From positions 3,162,001 to 3,226,000 of the forward strand of contig NZ_AP024653.1 of NCBI RefSeq assembly GCF_019977335.1: a stretch of DNA of 64,000 bases, given 5' to 3'. The DNA is from Arthrobacter sp. NicSoilB4. GTDB lineage: Bacteria > Actinomycetota > Actinomycetes > Actinomycetales > Micrococcaceae. Made by a program: the position numbers and the translations under genes. The notes under the pieces were generated by a model. It was not told the DNA's origin. It did no database searches and saw nothing but the letters and a program-made list of their open reading frames with translations. Below are positions 42,291 to 51,580 of this stretch, in pieces (the first letter of the stretch is position 1; each line of letters opens with the position of its first letter).

Positions 42291-43391
42291 TCAGCTGGCG
42301 CGGTCCACCACGGCCAGCGCGAAGTTGGTCAGTGAGTCCTTCACCACTCCCTCGGGCAGCGGCGCGAGGGCGGCAATCGCCTCATCGGCCCAGGCACGGG
42401 CCACCACCCAGGATTCCGCCGTGACGGGGTGCTCCCGCAGGCCGGCGACGGCAGCCGAGAGTGCCTCATCGGAGCTGAGGTCACCGTCAATAAGCTTCAG
42501 GAGTTCGACGGCGGACTGGTCACCGGCCTCGGCCCTCTTGCGTAGCAGCAGCACGGGCAGCGTCGGCACGCCTTCACGCAGGTCGGTGCCCGGGGACTTG
42601 CCGGACTTGACCTTGACACCGGTGACGTCGATGACGTCGTCGGCGAGCTGGAAGGCGACACCCACCTTTTCCCCGTACTCCACCAGCATCGGCTCGTAGG
42701 CTTCATCGGCGCCGGAGAAGATCGCGCCGAGCTGCCCGGAGGCCGCCACCAGCGAGCCGGTCTTGTCGGCGATGACGGACAGGTAGTGCTCCACCGGATC
42801 CTCGTCCGGGCGCGGACCCACGGTTTCGTGCAGCTGGCCCAGGCACAGCCGCTCGAAGGTGCGTGCCTGGATGCCGAGGGCACGGGAGCCGAGCTCGGAA
42901 ACCAGGATGGAAGCCCGGGCAAAAATCAGGTCGCCGGTCAGGACCGCGACGGAGTTCCCCCACACCTCATGCGCCGTGGGCGCGCCGCGGCGGAACGGCG
43001 CGGAGTCCATCACGTCGTCGTGATACAGCGTCGCCAGGTGCGTCAGTTCGACGACGACGGCGGCCTGCACCACGGCGGGCAGCGAGGCGTCGCCCAGGTG
43101 GGCGCAGAGCAGGGTCAGGAGAGGACGGATGCGCTTGCCGCCGGCCTCCACGAGGTGGCGCGACGTCGCGTCAGCCAGCGGATCCGAGTTGGCAATGGCT
43201 TCGCGGAGCTTTTTCTCCACACGGGCCAGGTTCGTGGTGATGGCAGGCCCCAGCTCGGGGTCCCCCGCGATTGCGGCAAAGCCGGCAGGCAGTTGCAATC
43301 CGGTGGCGATGGCGGTGGTGTTGAGGTCGGGCTCGGAGCTCGGCAGGCCGTGTCCGGCGTGCGTCCAGCTTTGGTCTGCAGAGTTGGTCAC
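42291..43391 (-). CDS. Polyprenyl diphosphate synthase (menaquinone side chain)
   Basis: A trans-prenyltransferase of 366 residues that elongates farnesyl or geranyl units. The first aspartate-rich motif DDVMDSAPFRRG and the second DDVIDVTG are both present, as is GKRIRPLLTLL. It is the last gene of a menG-menJ-synthase unit. In Mycobacterium a similar set makes the menaquinone prenyl chain. The chain length cannot be told from sequence. The GTG start overlaps the menJ stop (GTGA). Confidence 0.92.
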   Translation of the reverse strand: MTNSADQSWTHAGHGLPSSEPDLNTTAIATGLQLPAGFAAIAGDPELGPAITTNLARVEKKLREAIANSDPLADATSRHLVEAGGKRIRPLLTLLCAHLGDASLPAVVQAAVVVELTHLATLYHDDVMDSAPFRRGAPTAHEVWGNSVAVLTGDLIFARASILVSELGSRALGIQARTFERLCLGQLHETVGPRPDEDPVEHYLSVIADKTGSLVAASGQLGAIFSGADEAYEPMLVEYGEKVGVAFQLADDVIDVTGVKVKSGKSPGTDLREGVPTLPVLLLRKRAEAGDQSAVELLKLIDGDLSSDEALSAAVAGLREHPVTAESWVVARAWADEAIAALAPLPEGVVKDSLTNFALAVVDRAS

Positions 43392-44773
43392 GGGTTAACC
43401 CTAACTTTTGTCGCGGAATCCGCGGAGTTGGCGCTGGAGTGCGAAGTGCCGGGCGTACCGGACGGGCCCTGGTTGGAAGTCGCCGGGACCAGCGATTCCA
43501 GGACCCGGATGACGCGGTCCTCGAAGCCCTTGGCCGCCGGATCGGTCAGGTTGGCCAGCAACCGCACCACAAACCGCATGAGCACGGGAATGGGCATGCC
43601 CGTCCGGAGTGCCAGTTTCATCACGGCCGGCTTGCCGATCAGGGCGGCGAAGGCGCGGCCCAGGGTGAAGTGCGAACCCCACTGGTCCCGCACGTAGTCC
43701 GCGTACCCCGCTAGCCGGGCATCGGCGTCGGAAACGCCCCACTCGCGGGACGCCGACAGAGACCCGGAAACGGAGGCGGAACGGGACGCGGCGTCAATGA
43801 TGAACTCGGCCGCGAAACGGGCCGACTCCATGGCGTAGGAGATGCCCTCGCCGTTGAACGGGGAGACCATGCCGCCGGCGTCGCCGAGCAGCAGCAGGCC
43901 CGGCGAATAGTGCGGCGTGCGGTTGAAGCCCATGGGCAGCGCGGCGCCGCGGATCTCGCCGACCTGGTTCTCCGGGGTGAAGCCCCAGTCCGCGGGCATG
44001 CCGGCGGTCCACTCGCGCAGGACCTGCTTGTAATCCAGCTTGCCGAATTCCTTGGAGGAGTTCAGGATGCCGAGGCCCACGTTGGAGGTGCCGTCGCCGA
44101 CGCCGAAGACCCAGCCGTAGCCGGGCAGCAGCTTGCCGTCGCGGCCGGGAAGCTCCAGCCAGCCTTCCATCCAGTCGTCGTCGTGCCGCGGACTCGTGAA
44201 GTAGGTGCGGACGGCGACGCCGAGCGGGCGGTCGTCGCGCTTCCGGATGCCGAGCGAGACGGCGGTGCGGGTCGAGTTGCCGTCCGCGGCGAGGACGACG
44301 TCGGCGGGAAAGTCGCGGGTCTCCCCCGTCTTGCGCCCGGATTCGTCCAGCAGCGCGGCGCGGACCCCGGTGACGCGGCCGTCGTCGGAGCGCAGCGCCT
44401 CGGTGACGCTGTGGCGTTCCAGCACGACGGCGCCCGCGGACCGGGCGTGCACGGCCAGTTCCTCGTCGAAGCCCAGGCGGGTCCGGATCAGCCCGTACTG
44501 CGGAAAGTCGGAGACCTCGGGCCAGGGAAGTTCGATGCTCCGGCCGCCGGCCAGCAAGCGCAGGCCTTTGTTGCGCCGCCAGCCGTCGGCTTCGGCGTGC
44601 GGCAGGCCGAGTTTCTGGATCTCTCGGACGGCTCGGGGGGTGAGGCCGTCGCCGCAGACCTTTTCACGGGGAAAGCTGGTCTTTTCCAGCACGGTGACGT
44701 CGATGCCTGCCTGGGCCAGGTAGTAGGCGGCAGTGGATCCGGCCGGACCGGCTCCGACGATCAGTACTTTCAC
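43388..44773 (-). CDS. menJ: Geranylgeranyl-reductase family flavoprotein, probable menaquinone reductase
   Basis: An FAD enzyme of 461 residues in the geranylgeranyl reductase family. FAD-binding VLIVGAGPAGSTAAYYLAQA begins at residue 3, PREKVCGDGLTPRAV is the family motif, and LLLGDAGGMVSPFNGEGISY is the C-terminal FAD site. Actinobacterial relatives (MenJ) saturate one double bond of the menaquinone chain. It lies between menG and the polyprenyl synthase gene, the same order as in mycobacteria. GTG 44773 is 12 nt after the menG stop. Confidence 0.88.
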   Translation of the reverse strand: MKVLIVGAGPAGSTAAYYLAQAGIDVTVLEKTSFPREKVCGDGLTPRAVREIQKLGLPHAEADGWRRNKGLRLLAGGRSIELPWPEVSDFPQYGLIRTRLGFDEELAVHARSAGAVVLERHSVTEALRSDDGRVTGVRAALLDESGRKTGETRDFPADVVLAADGNSTRTAVSLGIRKRDDRPLGVAVRTYFTSPRHDDDWMEGWLELPGRDGKLLPGYGWVFGVGDGTSNVGLGILNSSKEFGKLDYKQVLREWTAGMPADWGFTPENQVGEIRGAALPMGFNRTPHYSPGLLLLGDAGGMVSPFNGEGISYAMESARFAAEFIIDAASRSASVSGSLSASREWGVSDADARLAGYADYVRDQWGSHFTLGRAFAALIGKPAVMKLALRTGMPIPVLMRFVVRLLANLTDPAAKGFEDRVIRVLESLVPATSNQGPSGTPGTSHSSANSADSATKVRVNP

Positions 44774-44785
44774 GGCAGCGACGAA

Positions 44786-45571
44786 CTAACGCCCGGGCCG
44801 GGTGTTGCGGCGCAGCTTCGCCACCGGTCCGGTGTGGGCGGCCAGGGCCGCGGCGCCCGCGGCGGGGCCGGACTCAGCTCCGGGCTTGACGGCGCGGTGC
44901 ACGGCGACGATGCCGCCGCTGAGGTTGCGGTAGGTGACGTCGTCCCAGCCGGCTTCCTGCAGCCAGGCCGCCAGGTGGTCCTGGTCCGGCCAGGCGCGGA
45001 TGGACTCGGCGAGGTAGACGTAGGCATCCGGGTTGGAGGAGACCTTGACGGCGATCGCCGGCAGCGCCCGCATGAGGTATTCGGTGTACATGGTGCGCCA
45101 CAGCGGCACCACGGGCTGGGAGAACTCGGCGATGACCAGCTTGCCGCCAGGCTTGGTGACCCGCAGCATCTCGGCGAGGGCCCTCTTCGGCTCGTTGACG
45201 TTGCGCAGGCCAAAGGAAATGGTGCTGGCATCGAACGTGTTGTCCGCGAACGGCAGGCGGGTGGCGTCACCGGCGATGAAATCGATGTCGGGGCGGCGGC
45301 GCTTGCCGACCTTGAGCATGCCGAGCGAGAAGTCGCAGGCGATCACGTCGATGCCGGCGTCGGCATACGGTTCGCTGGACGTGCCCGTGCCGGCGGCGAG
45401 ATCGAGCACCCGCTGGCCGGCCTTCACATCCATGGCTTCGACCACAACCTTGCGCCAACGCCGCGTCTGCCCCATCGACAGGACATCGTTGACGACGTCG
45501 TATTTGGGGGCGACGTCGTCAAACATCGTGGCTACTTCGTCCGGACGCTTATCCAAGGATGCTCGGTTCAC
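44786..45571 (-). CDS. menG: Demethylmenaquinone methyltransferase
   Basis: It methylates demethylmenaquinone with SAM to give menaquinone. The 261-residue UbiE/MenG protein has [20 protein letters not shown], the SAM site [14 protein letters not shown] and the UbiE motif [23 protein letters not shown] 45571 is 6 nt after GACAAT (45583-45578), suggesting a leaderless mRNA. Divergent from menF (isochorismate synthase), so both ends of the pathway share one 86-nt regulatory gap. Confidence 0.93.
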   Translation of the reverse strand: MNRASLDKRPDEVATMFDDVAPKYDVVNDVLSMGQTRRWRKVVVEAMDVKAGQRVLDLAAGTGTSSEPYADAGIDVIACDFSLGMLKVGKRRRPDIDFIAGDATRLPFADNTFDASTISFGLRNVNEPKRALAEMLRVTKPGGKLVIAEFSQPVVPLWRTMYTEYLMRALPAIAVKVSSNPDAYVYLAESIRAWPDQDHLAAWLQEAGWDDVTYRNLSGGIVAVHRAVKPGAESGPAAGAAALAAHTGPVAKLRRNTRPGR

Positions 45572-45657
45572 CCTGACATTGTCTCAAATGATCAGCACAC
45601 GCCCTAACCACGCCCTGAACAGGGCCTCATGCGCGTCGGGAGTAGGGTTGTCTCACT

Positions 45658-47091
45658 ATGACGAGCGCGTTCCGTACCAGAATTGTCAAACCACTGAAAA
45701 CACTGAAAACACTGACAGTCCCCCTCGATGCCGATTCATTCCCCGGGGGGCTGCCGTCGTTTCTCGTCCGCGACGACCTTCTCTGCTGGACCCGCCGCGA
45801 AGCAGGTCTCGTCGGCTTCGGCGAGGTGGCCCGGTTCACCGCCACAGGACCCGAACGCTTCCTCGAGGCGGACATCTGGTGGCGGCACCTGGTCCTTGAG
45901 GCCGAGATCGAGGATGCCGTGGAATGGCCCGGCACCGGCCCGGTCGCCTTCGGCTCCTTCGCCTTCTCCAAAGCTTCCGCGCACGAGTCGCGGCTGATCG
46001 TCCCCGAAATCGTCGTGGGGCTGCGTGGCGGCCGGGCCTGGCTCACCCAATTGACGTTCGACGACGTCGAACTCACCGAAGCGGGCGCGCGCGCCGCACT
46101 GGACCGCTGGCTTGCCAGTGCTGCCGCAGGCCCGGGCGGCACCGCTGCGGACGGCACGACGCCGGAAACCGGCTCTGGTGCTGGCCCTGGTGCCGACCCG
46201 TCGCAGGCGGGCCGCGCCGTCGTCCGGCCCCTCCCCCTGGCTGCAGGGGCAACGCTGCACACCGGCTCGCTGACCGAGGAAGACTGGATGGCCGCCGTCG
46301 CCGCCGGCGTCGAGGAGATCCGGGCCGGCGCCCTGGAGAAACTGGTGCTGGCGCGGGACGTCGTGGCCACCCTGCCCACCGGCGTCAATGCCGCCCAGGT
46401 GCTGCGCGAACTGTCCGCCCGGTACCGCGAATGCTGGACCTACGGCGTTGACGGGCTGGTGGGCGCCACTCCGGAGATGCTGATCCAGGTGGAGGGGCGC
46501 ACTGCGCAGGCCCGCGTCCTGGCCGGCACGCTGGACCGCCGCGACGCCGACGGCATGGCTGGCTCTCCGCTGGAGTTCGCCGAGCGGGTGCTGGCGGGGT
46601 CCGAAAAGCAGCGGCACGAGCACGACATCGCGATCCAGTCGCTGACCACCCAGCTGGCGCCGTTCTCGGAAGCGATGAACGCGCACAGCGAGCCCTTCAT
46701 CCTGGAGCTCCCGAACGTCTGGCACCTCGCCTCGGACGTGAAGGCCGAGCTGACCGAGGTCGAGGGCCACGTGCCTACCTGCCTCGCCCTGATCAACGCC
46801 CTGCATCCCACGGCGGCGGTCTGCGGCACACCGACCACCGTGGCGGGCGCCCTGATCCGCAAGCTGGAGCACCTGGACCGCGGACCTTACGCCGGGCCGG
46901 TCGGCTGGCTGGATGCGGCGGGCAACGGGGAATGGGGCATCGCCCTGCGCGGCGCCGTCATCGAGACGCCCAAGACGGTCCGGCTGTACGCAGGCTGCGG
47001 CGTCGTCGAGGGGTCCGTGCCGGAAGCCGAGCTCGCCGAGACCTGGGCGAAGTTCCGGCCGATGCTGGAGTCCCTCGGCATCAACAGCTAG
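45658..47091 (+). CDS. menF: Isochorismate synthase
   Basis: It converts chorismate to isochorismate, the first menaquinone step. The 477-residue protein has the chorismate-binding core with LEKLVLARDVVATLP, AGTLDRRDADGMAGSPLEFA, SEKQRHEHDIAIQSL and HPTAAVCGTP. A siderophore role (EntC-like) is less likely beside menG. There is no good Shine-Dalgarno; TAGGGT lies 9 nt before the ATG. The N-terminus includes a 3x9-bp tandem repeat. Confidence 0.9.
   Translation: MTSAFRTRIVKPLKTLKTLTVPLDADSFPGGLPSFLVRDDLLCWTRREAGLVGFGEVARFTATGPERFLEADIWWRHLVLEAEIEDAVEWPGTGPVAFGSFAFSKASAHESRLIVPEIVVGLRGGRAWLTQLTFDDVELTEAGARAALDRWLASAAAGPGGTAADGTTPETGSGAGPGADPSQAGRAVVRPLPLAAGATLHTGSLTEEDWMAAVAAGVEEIRAGALEKLVLARDVVATLPTGVNAAQVLRELSARYRECWTYGVDGLVGATPEMLIQVEGRTAQARVLAGTLDRRDADGMAGSPLEFAERVLAGSEKQRHEHDIAIQSLTTQLAPFSEAMNAHSEPFILELPNVWHLASDVKAELTEVEGHVPTCLALINALHPTAAVCGTPTTVAGALIRKLEHLDRGPYAGPVGWLDAAGNGEWGIALRGAVIETPKTVRLYAGCGVVEGSVPEAELAETWAKFRPMLESLGINS
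45692..45718. repeat. 3 x 9-bp tandem repeat in the 5' end of menF
   Basis: CACTGAAAA, CACTGAAAA, CACTGACAG at 45692-45718, near codons 12-20, encoding Leu-Lys-Thr-like repeats. It is markedly AT-rich for this genome. Confidence 0.7.
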
Positions 47092-47160
47092 AGTCCGGGA
47101 TAAGAGACACTGCGGGCCCGGCGGGCCTTGCGCTAGTCTCGACAATAGTTATCCAATGGT

Positions 47161-47173
47161 GAAACAAAGTTTC
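47161..47173. promoter_or_regulatory. Palindrome upstream of the amino-acid binding protein
   Basis: GAAAC-AAA-GTTTC lies in an AT-rich leader about 95 nt before the ATG. A -10-like TACACT is at about 47202-47207. Candidate nitrogen or amino-acid regulator site; the family is not identifiable. Confidence 0.35.
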
Positions 47174-47265
47174 CTGTGATGCACATCTCTATTTCGGCGA
47201 TACACTATAAGCCGATTAAGTCACGCCTGCTCCTGCAATAACCTGCAACAAAAAGGGAAGAAACC

Positions 47266-48069
47266 ATGCAGCTCAAGTCCCTCGCCGCGGCAAAGTTGTC
47301 CGCCAAGGCAGCCGCAATCCTCGCCGTTGGCGCTCTCACTCTCACGGCCTGCGGCGGCACCTCCACGCCCGCAGCCACGTCCGAGGGCGGCGTGCAGCTC
47401 ATCAACGCCGGCAAGCTGACCGTCTGCTCGGACGTGCCTTACGAGCCGTTCGAATTCCAGAAGGACGGCAAGATCGTCGGCTTCGACATGGACATCGCGG
47501 CTGAGGTCGCCAAGGACCTGAAGGCCGAACTCAGCGTTGTTGACAGCTCCTTCGAGGCCATCGAGACCGGCACCGCGCTGACCCAGTGCGACGTCTCCAT
47601 CTCCTCCGTCTCCATCACGGACACCCGCAAGTCCGTTATGGACTTCTCCGACCCGTACCTCGACGACGACCTGACCCTCGTGGCATCTGATGCCTCAGGC
47701 ATCACCAACCTCGACGGCGCCAAGGGCAAGAAGGTGGGCGTCCAGCAGGCCACCACCGGCGCGCAGTACGCGAAGGATAAGGGCCTCGACGCGCAGCAGT
47801 TTGAGGACACGGGGCTCCTGGTACAGGCACTCAAGGCCGGCACCATTGACGCCGCCCTCGGCAACCAGTCCGTCCTCGGTTACGCGATCAAGGATGACTC
47901 CAACTTCAAGCGCGTGGAAAACTACGCCACCGGTGAAAAGCTGGGCATCGCCATCAAGAAGGGCAACACCGCAATGGCCACCCAGGTCAACGGCACCCTC
48001 AAGCGCCTGACCGACGACGGCACCTTGGCGAAGTTCAAGACCACCTGGTTCGGCGAAGCTTCCAAGTAG
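47266..48069 (+). CDS. Polar amino-acid ABC transporter substrate-binding protein
   Basis: An exported lipoprotein of 267 residues with signal segment AAAILAVGALTLTAC and a lipobox Cys (about residue 28). The body (VCSDVPYEPFEFQKDGKIVG; DMDIAAEVAKDLKAELSVV; DFSDPYLDDDLTLVASD) is that of family-3 solute-binding proteins such as GlnH or ArtJ. AAGGGAAG precedes the ATG. A strong hairpin separates it from the permease gene. The ligand (Gln, Glu, Arg, or similar) is not resolved. Confidence 0.93.
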   Translation: MQLKSLAAAKLSAKAAAILAVGALTLTACGGTSTPAATSEGGVQLINAGKLTVCSDVPYEPFEFQKDGKIVGFDMDIAAEVAKDLKAELSVVDSSFEAIETGTALTQCDVSISSVSITDTRKSVMDFSDPYLDDDLTLVASDASGITNLDGAKGKKVGVQQATTGAQYAKDKGLDAQQFEDTGLLVQALKAGTIDAALGNQSVLGYAIKDDSNFKRVENYATGEKLGIAIKKGNTAMATQVNGTLKRLTDDGTLAKFKTTWFGEASK

Positions 48070-48091
48070 CCAGCACCCGGCCTGAGACCTA

Positions 48092-48145
48092 CGCAGTTGA
48101 GGCCCCGTACCGCTGTACAACAGTCCGTACGGGGCCTCAACTGCG
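48092..48145. terminator. Attenuating hairpin between binding protein and permease
   Basis: Perfect 19-bp arms (48092-48110, core CGCAGTTGAGGCCCCGTAC, and 48127-48145) enclose a 16-nt loop with TGTACA. Positioned to let the binding protein be made in excess over the membrane parts. Confidence 0.7.
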
Positions 48146-48166
48146 CGAAACGAATGTGAGAACACC

Positions 48167-48958
48167 ATGGCAATGACCGCACGTCAACGAGCCAGAGTCA
48201 GCCTGTACGTCCAGGCGGGGATCTTTGTGGTGGCTGTGATCGCCCTGATCCTGGCCACTGACTGGAAGACCATCAGCAACAGTGTCTTCAATTTCGCCAA
48301 GATTGGCCCGATGTTCCCGGACATCATCCTGGTGGGCCTTAAGAACACCCTGATCTACACAGCCCTCGGCTTCATCGTCGGCCTGTCCGGCGGCCTGCTG
48401 CTGGCCCTCATGAAGCTCTCGTCCTTCCCGCTGTACCGCTGGATGGCCACGGGCTACATCGAGTTCTTCCGCGGCATCCCGGCACTGCTGGTCTTCATCG
48501 CGTTCGGCTACGGCGTGCCGCTGGCCTTCGGCGTCTCCTGGAACGTCACCGTGGTGGCCATGGTCTCGCTCGGCATGGTGGCCGCGGCCTACATCGCCGA
48601 AACCCTGCGGGCCGGCCTGCAGGCCGTCCCGAAGGGCCAGATGGAAGCGGCCCGGTCGCTTGGCATGCCGCAGTGGCGGTCGATGATCTCCATCGTCATC
48701 CCGCAGGCGTTCCGGATCGTCCTGCCGCCTCTGACCAACGAGGTCATCCTGCTGACCAAGGACTCCTCGCTCATCTACGTGCTGGGCCTCACCGCTTCGC
48801 AGTACGAGTTGACGAAGTTCGGCCGCGACGGCATCTCCAGCCTCGGCGCGGGCCTGACCCCGCTCCTGGTCGCCGGTGCCTTCTACCTGGTGATCACCAT
48901 CCCGCTGAGCCTCTTGGCCCGGAAGTTCGAAAGCCGCTCCGCGCGGACGAAGCGATAG
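48167..48958 (+). CDS. Polar amino-acid ABC transporter permease
   Basis: The membrane subunit of the importer, 263 residues. It has five to six helices and the His/Glu/Gln-family coupling loop [20 protein letters not shown] (about 165-184). A second permease gene, present in some systems, is absent, so it probably forms a homodimer. ATG 48173 is an alternative start with the same frame. Confidence 0.92.
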   Translation: MAMTARQRARVSLYVQAGIFVVAVIALILATDWKTISNSVFNFAKIGPMFPDIILVGLKNTLIYTALGFIVGLSGGLLLALMKLSSFPLYRWMATGYIEFFRGIPALLVFIAFGYGVPLAFGVSWNVTVVAMVSLGMVAAAYIAETLRAGLQAVPKGQMEAARSLGMPQWRSMISIVIPQAFRIVLPPLTNEVILLTKDSSLIYVLGLTASQYELTKFGRDGISSLGAGLTPLLVAGAFYLVITIPLSLLARKFESRSARTKR

Positions 48959-48969
48959 GCAGGACAGTC

Positions 48970-49773
48970 ATGAACGACGTCGTACACAACGCGGATGACC
49001 GCAACCGGACAGTCAAGGCCGCCGGCGTGTCCATCACGGACCTCCGCAAATCCTATGGATCCAACGAAGTACTCAAGGGCATCAGCCTCAATGTCGCCCC
49101 CGGAGAGGTTGTCTGCCTGATCGGGCCGTCCGGTTCGGGCAAGTCCACCCTGCTCCGCTGCGTCAACCTGCTGGAACAGCCGAACGAGGGCAGCATCCAC
49201 GTCGGCGGCTTCGAGGCGACCGACCCGGATGTGGACATCGACAAGATGCGCCGCAAGGTGGGCATGGTCTTCCAGCAGTTCAACCTCTTCCCGCACCTGA
49301 GCGCGCTGCAGAACTGCACCATCGCCCAGACCAAGGTGCTCAAGCGCAGCCAGGCTGACGCCTCGGCCGTGGCCATGAAGAACCTGGAGCGTGTGGGTCT
49401 CGGACACCTCTCCGACCGCTTCCCTGACCAGCTTTCGGGCGGCCAGCAGCAGCGTGTTGCCATTGCCCGCGCGCTGAGCATGGACCCCGAGCTGATGCTG
49501 TTCGATGAGCCCACCTCGGCCCTGGACCCCGAGACCGTGGGTGACGTCCTGTCCGTCATGCGCACCCTGGCCAAGGAAGGCATGACAATGCTGGTGGTGA
49601 CCCACGAGATGGGCTTCGCCCGCGAAGTGGCCGACCGTGTGGTGTTTATGGACGGCGGCGTTGTGGTGGAGGAAGGCGTGGCCGAGCGGGTCATCAGTGC
49701 CCCCGCCCATGCCCGCACCAAGGAATTCCTCCGGCGCGTCCTCGACCCGACACATATCGACATCGCGGAGTAG
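48970..49773 (+). CDS. Polar amino-acid ABC transporter ATP-binding protein
   Basis: The ATPase subunit, 267 residues. Walker [10 protein letters not shown] (about 56-64), [12 protein letters not shown] (Q-loop), [15 protein letters not shown] (signature), Walker [14 protein letters not shown] and [20 protein letters not shown] (H-loop) are all present. It has a 15- to 20-residue N-terminal tail before the domain. The ATG is 12 nt after the permease stop. Confidence 0.94.
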   Translation: MNDVVHNADDRNRTVKAAGVSITDLRKSYGSNEVLKGISLNVAPGEVVCLIGPSGSGKSTLLRCVNLLEQPNEGSIHVGGFEATDPDVDIDKMRRKVGMVFQQFNLFPHLSALQNCTIAQTKVLKRSQADASAVAMKNLERVGLGHLSDRFPDQLSGGQQQRVAIARALSMDPELMLFDEPTSALDPETVGDVLSVMRTLAKEGMTMLVVTHEMGFAREVADRVVFMDGGVVVEEGVAERVISAPAHARTKEFLRRVLDPTHIDIAE

Positions 49774-49798
49774 ACCTTTCGGGTTCCGCGCCGATTTC

Positions 49799-49834
49799 GG
49801 ACAGCCGCTACGTGGATCCACGTAGCGGCTGTCC
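49799..49834. terminator. Bidirectional terminator, 36-bp perfect palindrome
   Basis: Perfect 18-bp arms with GGATCC at the centre (arm start GGACAGCCGCTACGTG) lie between the convergent ABC ATPase and menD genes. TTTCTG follows on the plus strand. Confidence 0.75.
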
Positions 49835-49858
49835 GTTTCTGTAGCGATTTCCGCTCAC

Positions 49859-51580
49859 CTACTCCGCGGCGAGGACTCCGGCCACTGCGGCGCCCACGGC
49901 GGCCCTGATGCGGGTGTGCAGCTCCCGCAGCCCGCGCCGCTCCGTCCGCACTTCGATAATGCTGCGGCCCTCCCACGGCTCCGCCAGCGCCGCGGCGAGC
50001 TCCGCCGTCGTGCTGACCGAGCGGTGCGCGACGCCGTACGCGGCCGCCAGTGCCGCGAGGTTCACGCTGTGCGGGGTGCCGAAGAGGCGTTCGACGGCGG
50101 TTCCGTAGCGGCCCGCTGCTTCGACGGCGCCGTGTTCCAGCAGCCCGAAGATGGCCCCGCCGGCGTCGTTAAGGACCACGATCCGCAGGTTGGGTTCCTC
50201 CTCCCCGGCGCCGAGCAGCAGCCCGCCGGCGTCGTGCAGGAAGGTGACGTCGCCCAGCAGCACGGTGGTTTCCTGCCGGCCGCCGAGGGCAATGCCGGTG
50301 GCCGTGGCCAGCGTCCCGTCGATGCCGGAGAGGCCCCGGTTGGCGAAGACGACGGCGCCCGGTTCAGGGGCAGGCGCGCCGGCGAGGTCAACGTCGCGGA
50401 TGCCGTTGGAGGAGCCGAGTACGAGCTGTCCGCGCGTGTGTTCCCAGACCAGGGCGCCGACGGCGGGCCCGGTGGCCGCCGCGGATCCGGCGAGGGCCAG
50501 GTCGACGGCGTGCTGCCCGGCGGCGCCCGCCAGGAGCCAGGCGTCCAGCCACGCCGCGGAGCCGCGTCCGGCGAAGTCGGCCAGGTCCGCCAGGTTGTCG
50601 AGCGGGAGTTCGGTGCGGCGGCCGGGCTCATACCAGGCCACGGGCACCGGCTGGTACAGGGCGGAGGGGACGTCGGCACGGGCCAGCAGCGCGCTCACGG
50701 GCCGGGAAAGCGTGGGCCGGCCGAAGAGCACTACCCGCTCGATCGGCTGCGCGGATTCGGGGCCGAAGGAGTCGAGCAGAATCCGGTACGCTCCCACGGC
50801 GTTCGGCCCGAACCGCGCGTTGGAGGACGGTTCCGCGAGCAGGGGCAGGCCGTGGGCCCGGGCAAAGGCTTCGGCGACCGGCCCGGCGTCGTGCCCTGCC
50901 AGGACCACGGTGCGCCGTTCCGGCAGGCCGGGCGCGGCGGGTGGGAAATCGAGGGCCAGCGGACCGCGGGGCGCGCGGTATACCCGGCGGCCGGACTCGG
51001 GCGGCAGCCGGTCGCCGGGCGCGGGAACCAGCGGGTCTCGGAAGGCCAGGTTGAGCTGCACCGGCCCGGGCGGGGTGTCCTCGAACGCCCCGGTGGCGGC
51101 GCTCAGTGCGGTCTCGACCGCGCGCCGTGGGTCGCTGCCGGCGGGCACATCCGCGGCGAAACGGACATGCTCACCGAAGAGGTCGAGCTGCACGGTGGTC
51201 TGGTTGGCGCCCGTCCCGCGGAGTTCCACGGGACGGTCGGCCGAGATCACCACGAGCGGGACAGCGGCGTGGTTGGCCTCCATTACGGCCGGCAGCAGAT
51301 TGCCGACGGCGGTCCCGGACGTGGTGAGCACCGCCGCGGGCGCGCCGGTGGCCAGGGCCAGGCCCAGGGCCGTGAAGCCGGCGTCGCGCTCGTCGATCCG
51401 CACCAGCAGCTCAACCCGCCCCGCCGCGTCGGCCTCGGCCAGGGCGTAGGCCATGGGAGCGGACCGCGAGCCGGGCGCCACCACCACGTAGCGCACCCCT
51501 TCGAGCAGCAGCGCCGCGACGGCGATCCGCGCGGCATCAAGCGAGCTCAGCTCCTCCGCCTTCCGCTCCCCAGCGCTCAC
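49859..51580 (-). CDS. menD: SEPHCHC synthase (MenD)
   Basis: A ThDP enzyme that joins isochorismate and 2-oxoglutarate to give SEPHCHC, the second dedicated menaquinone step. The 573-residue protein has APGSRSAPMAYALA (about 32-45), LVRIDERDAGFTALGLAL, TTSGTAVGNLLPAVMEA and, near the C-terminus, LLGDVTFLHDAGGLL (ThDP and Mg site). GTG 51580 overlaps the argS stop (GTGA) with GGAG upstream, so translation is coupled. An ATG at 51751 lies inside argS and is rejected. Confidence 0.93.
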   Translation of the reverse strand: MSAGERKAEELSSLDAARIAVAALLLEGVRYVVVAPGSRSAPMAYALAEADAAGRVELLVRIDERDAGFTALGLALATGAPAAVLTTSGTAVGNLLPAVMEANHAAVPLVVISADRPVELRGTGANQTTVQLDLFGEHVRFAADVPAGSDPRRAVETALSAATGAFEDTPPGPVQLNLAFRDPLVPAPGDRLPPESGRRVYRAPRGPLALDFPPAAPGLPERRTVVLAGHDAGPVAEAFARAHGLPLLAEPSSNARFGPNAVGAYRILLDSFGPESAQPIERVVLFGRPTLSRPVSALLARADVPSALYQPVPVAWYEPGRRTELPLDNLADLADFAGRGSAAWLDAWLLAGAAGQHAVDLALAGSAAATGPAVGALVWEHTRGQLVLGSSNGIRDVDLAGAPAPEPGAVVFANRGLSGIDGTLATATGIALGGRQETTVLLGDVTFLHDAGGLLLGAGEEEPNLRIVVLNDAGGAIFGLLEHGAVEAAGRYGTAVERLFGTPHSVNLAALAAAYGVAHRSVSTTAELAAALAEPWEGRSIIEVRTERRGLRELHTRIRAAVGAAVAGVLAAE

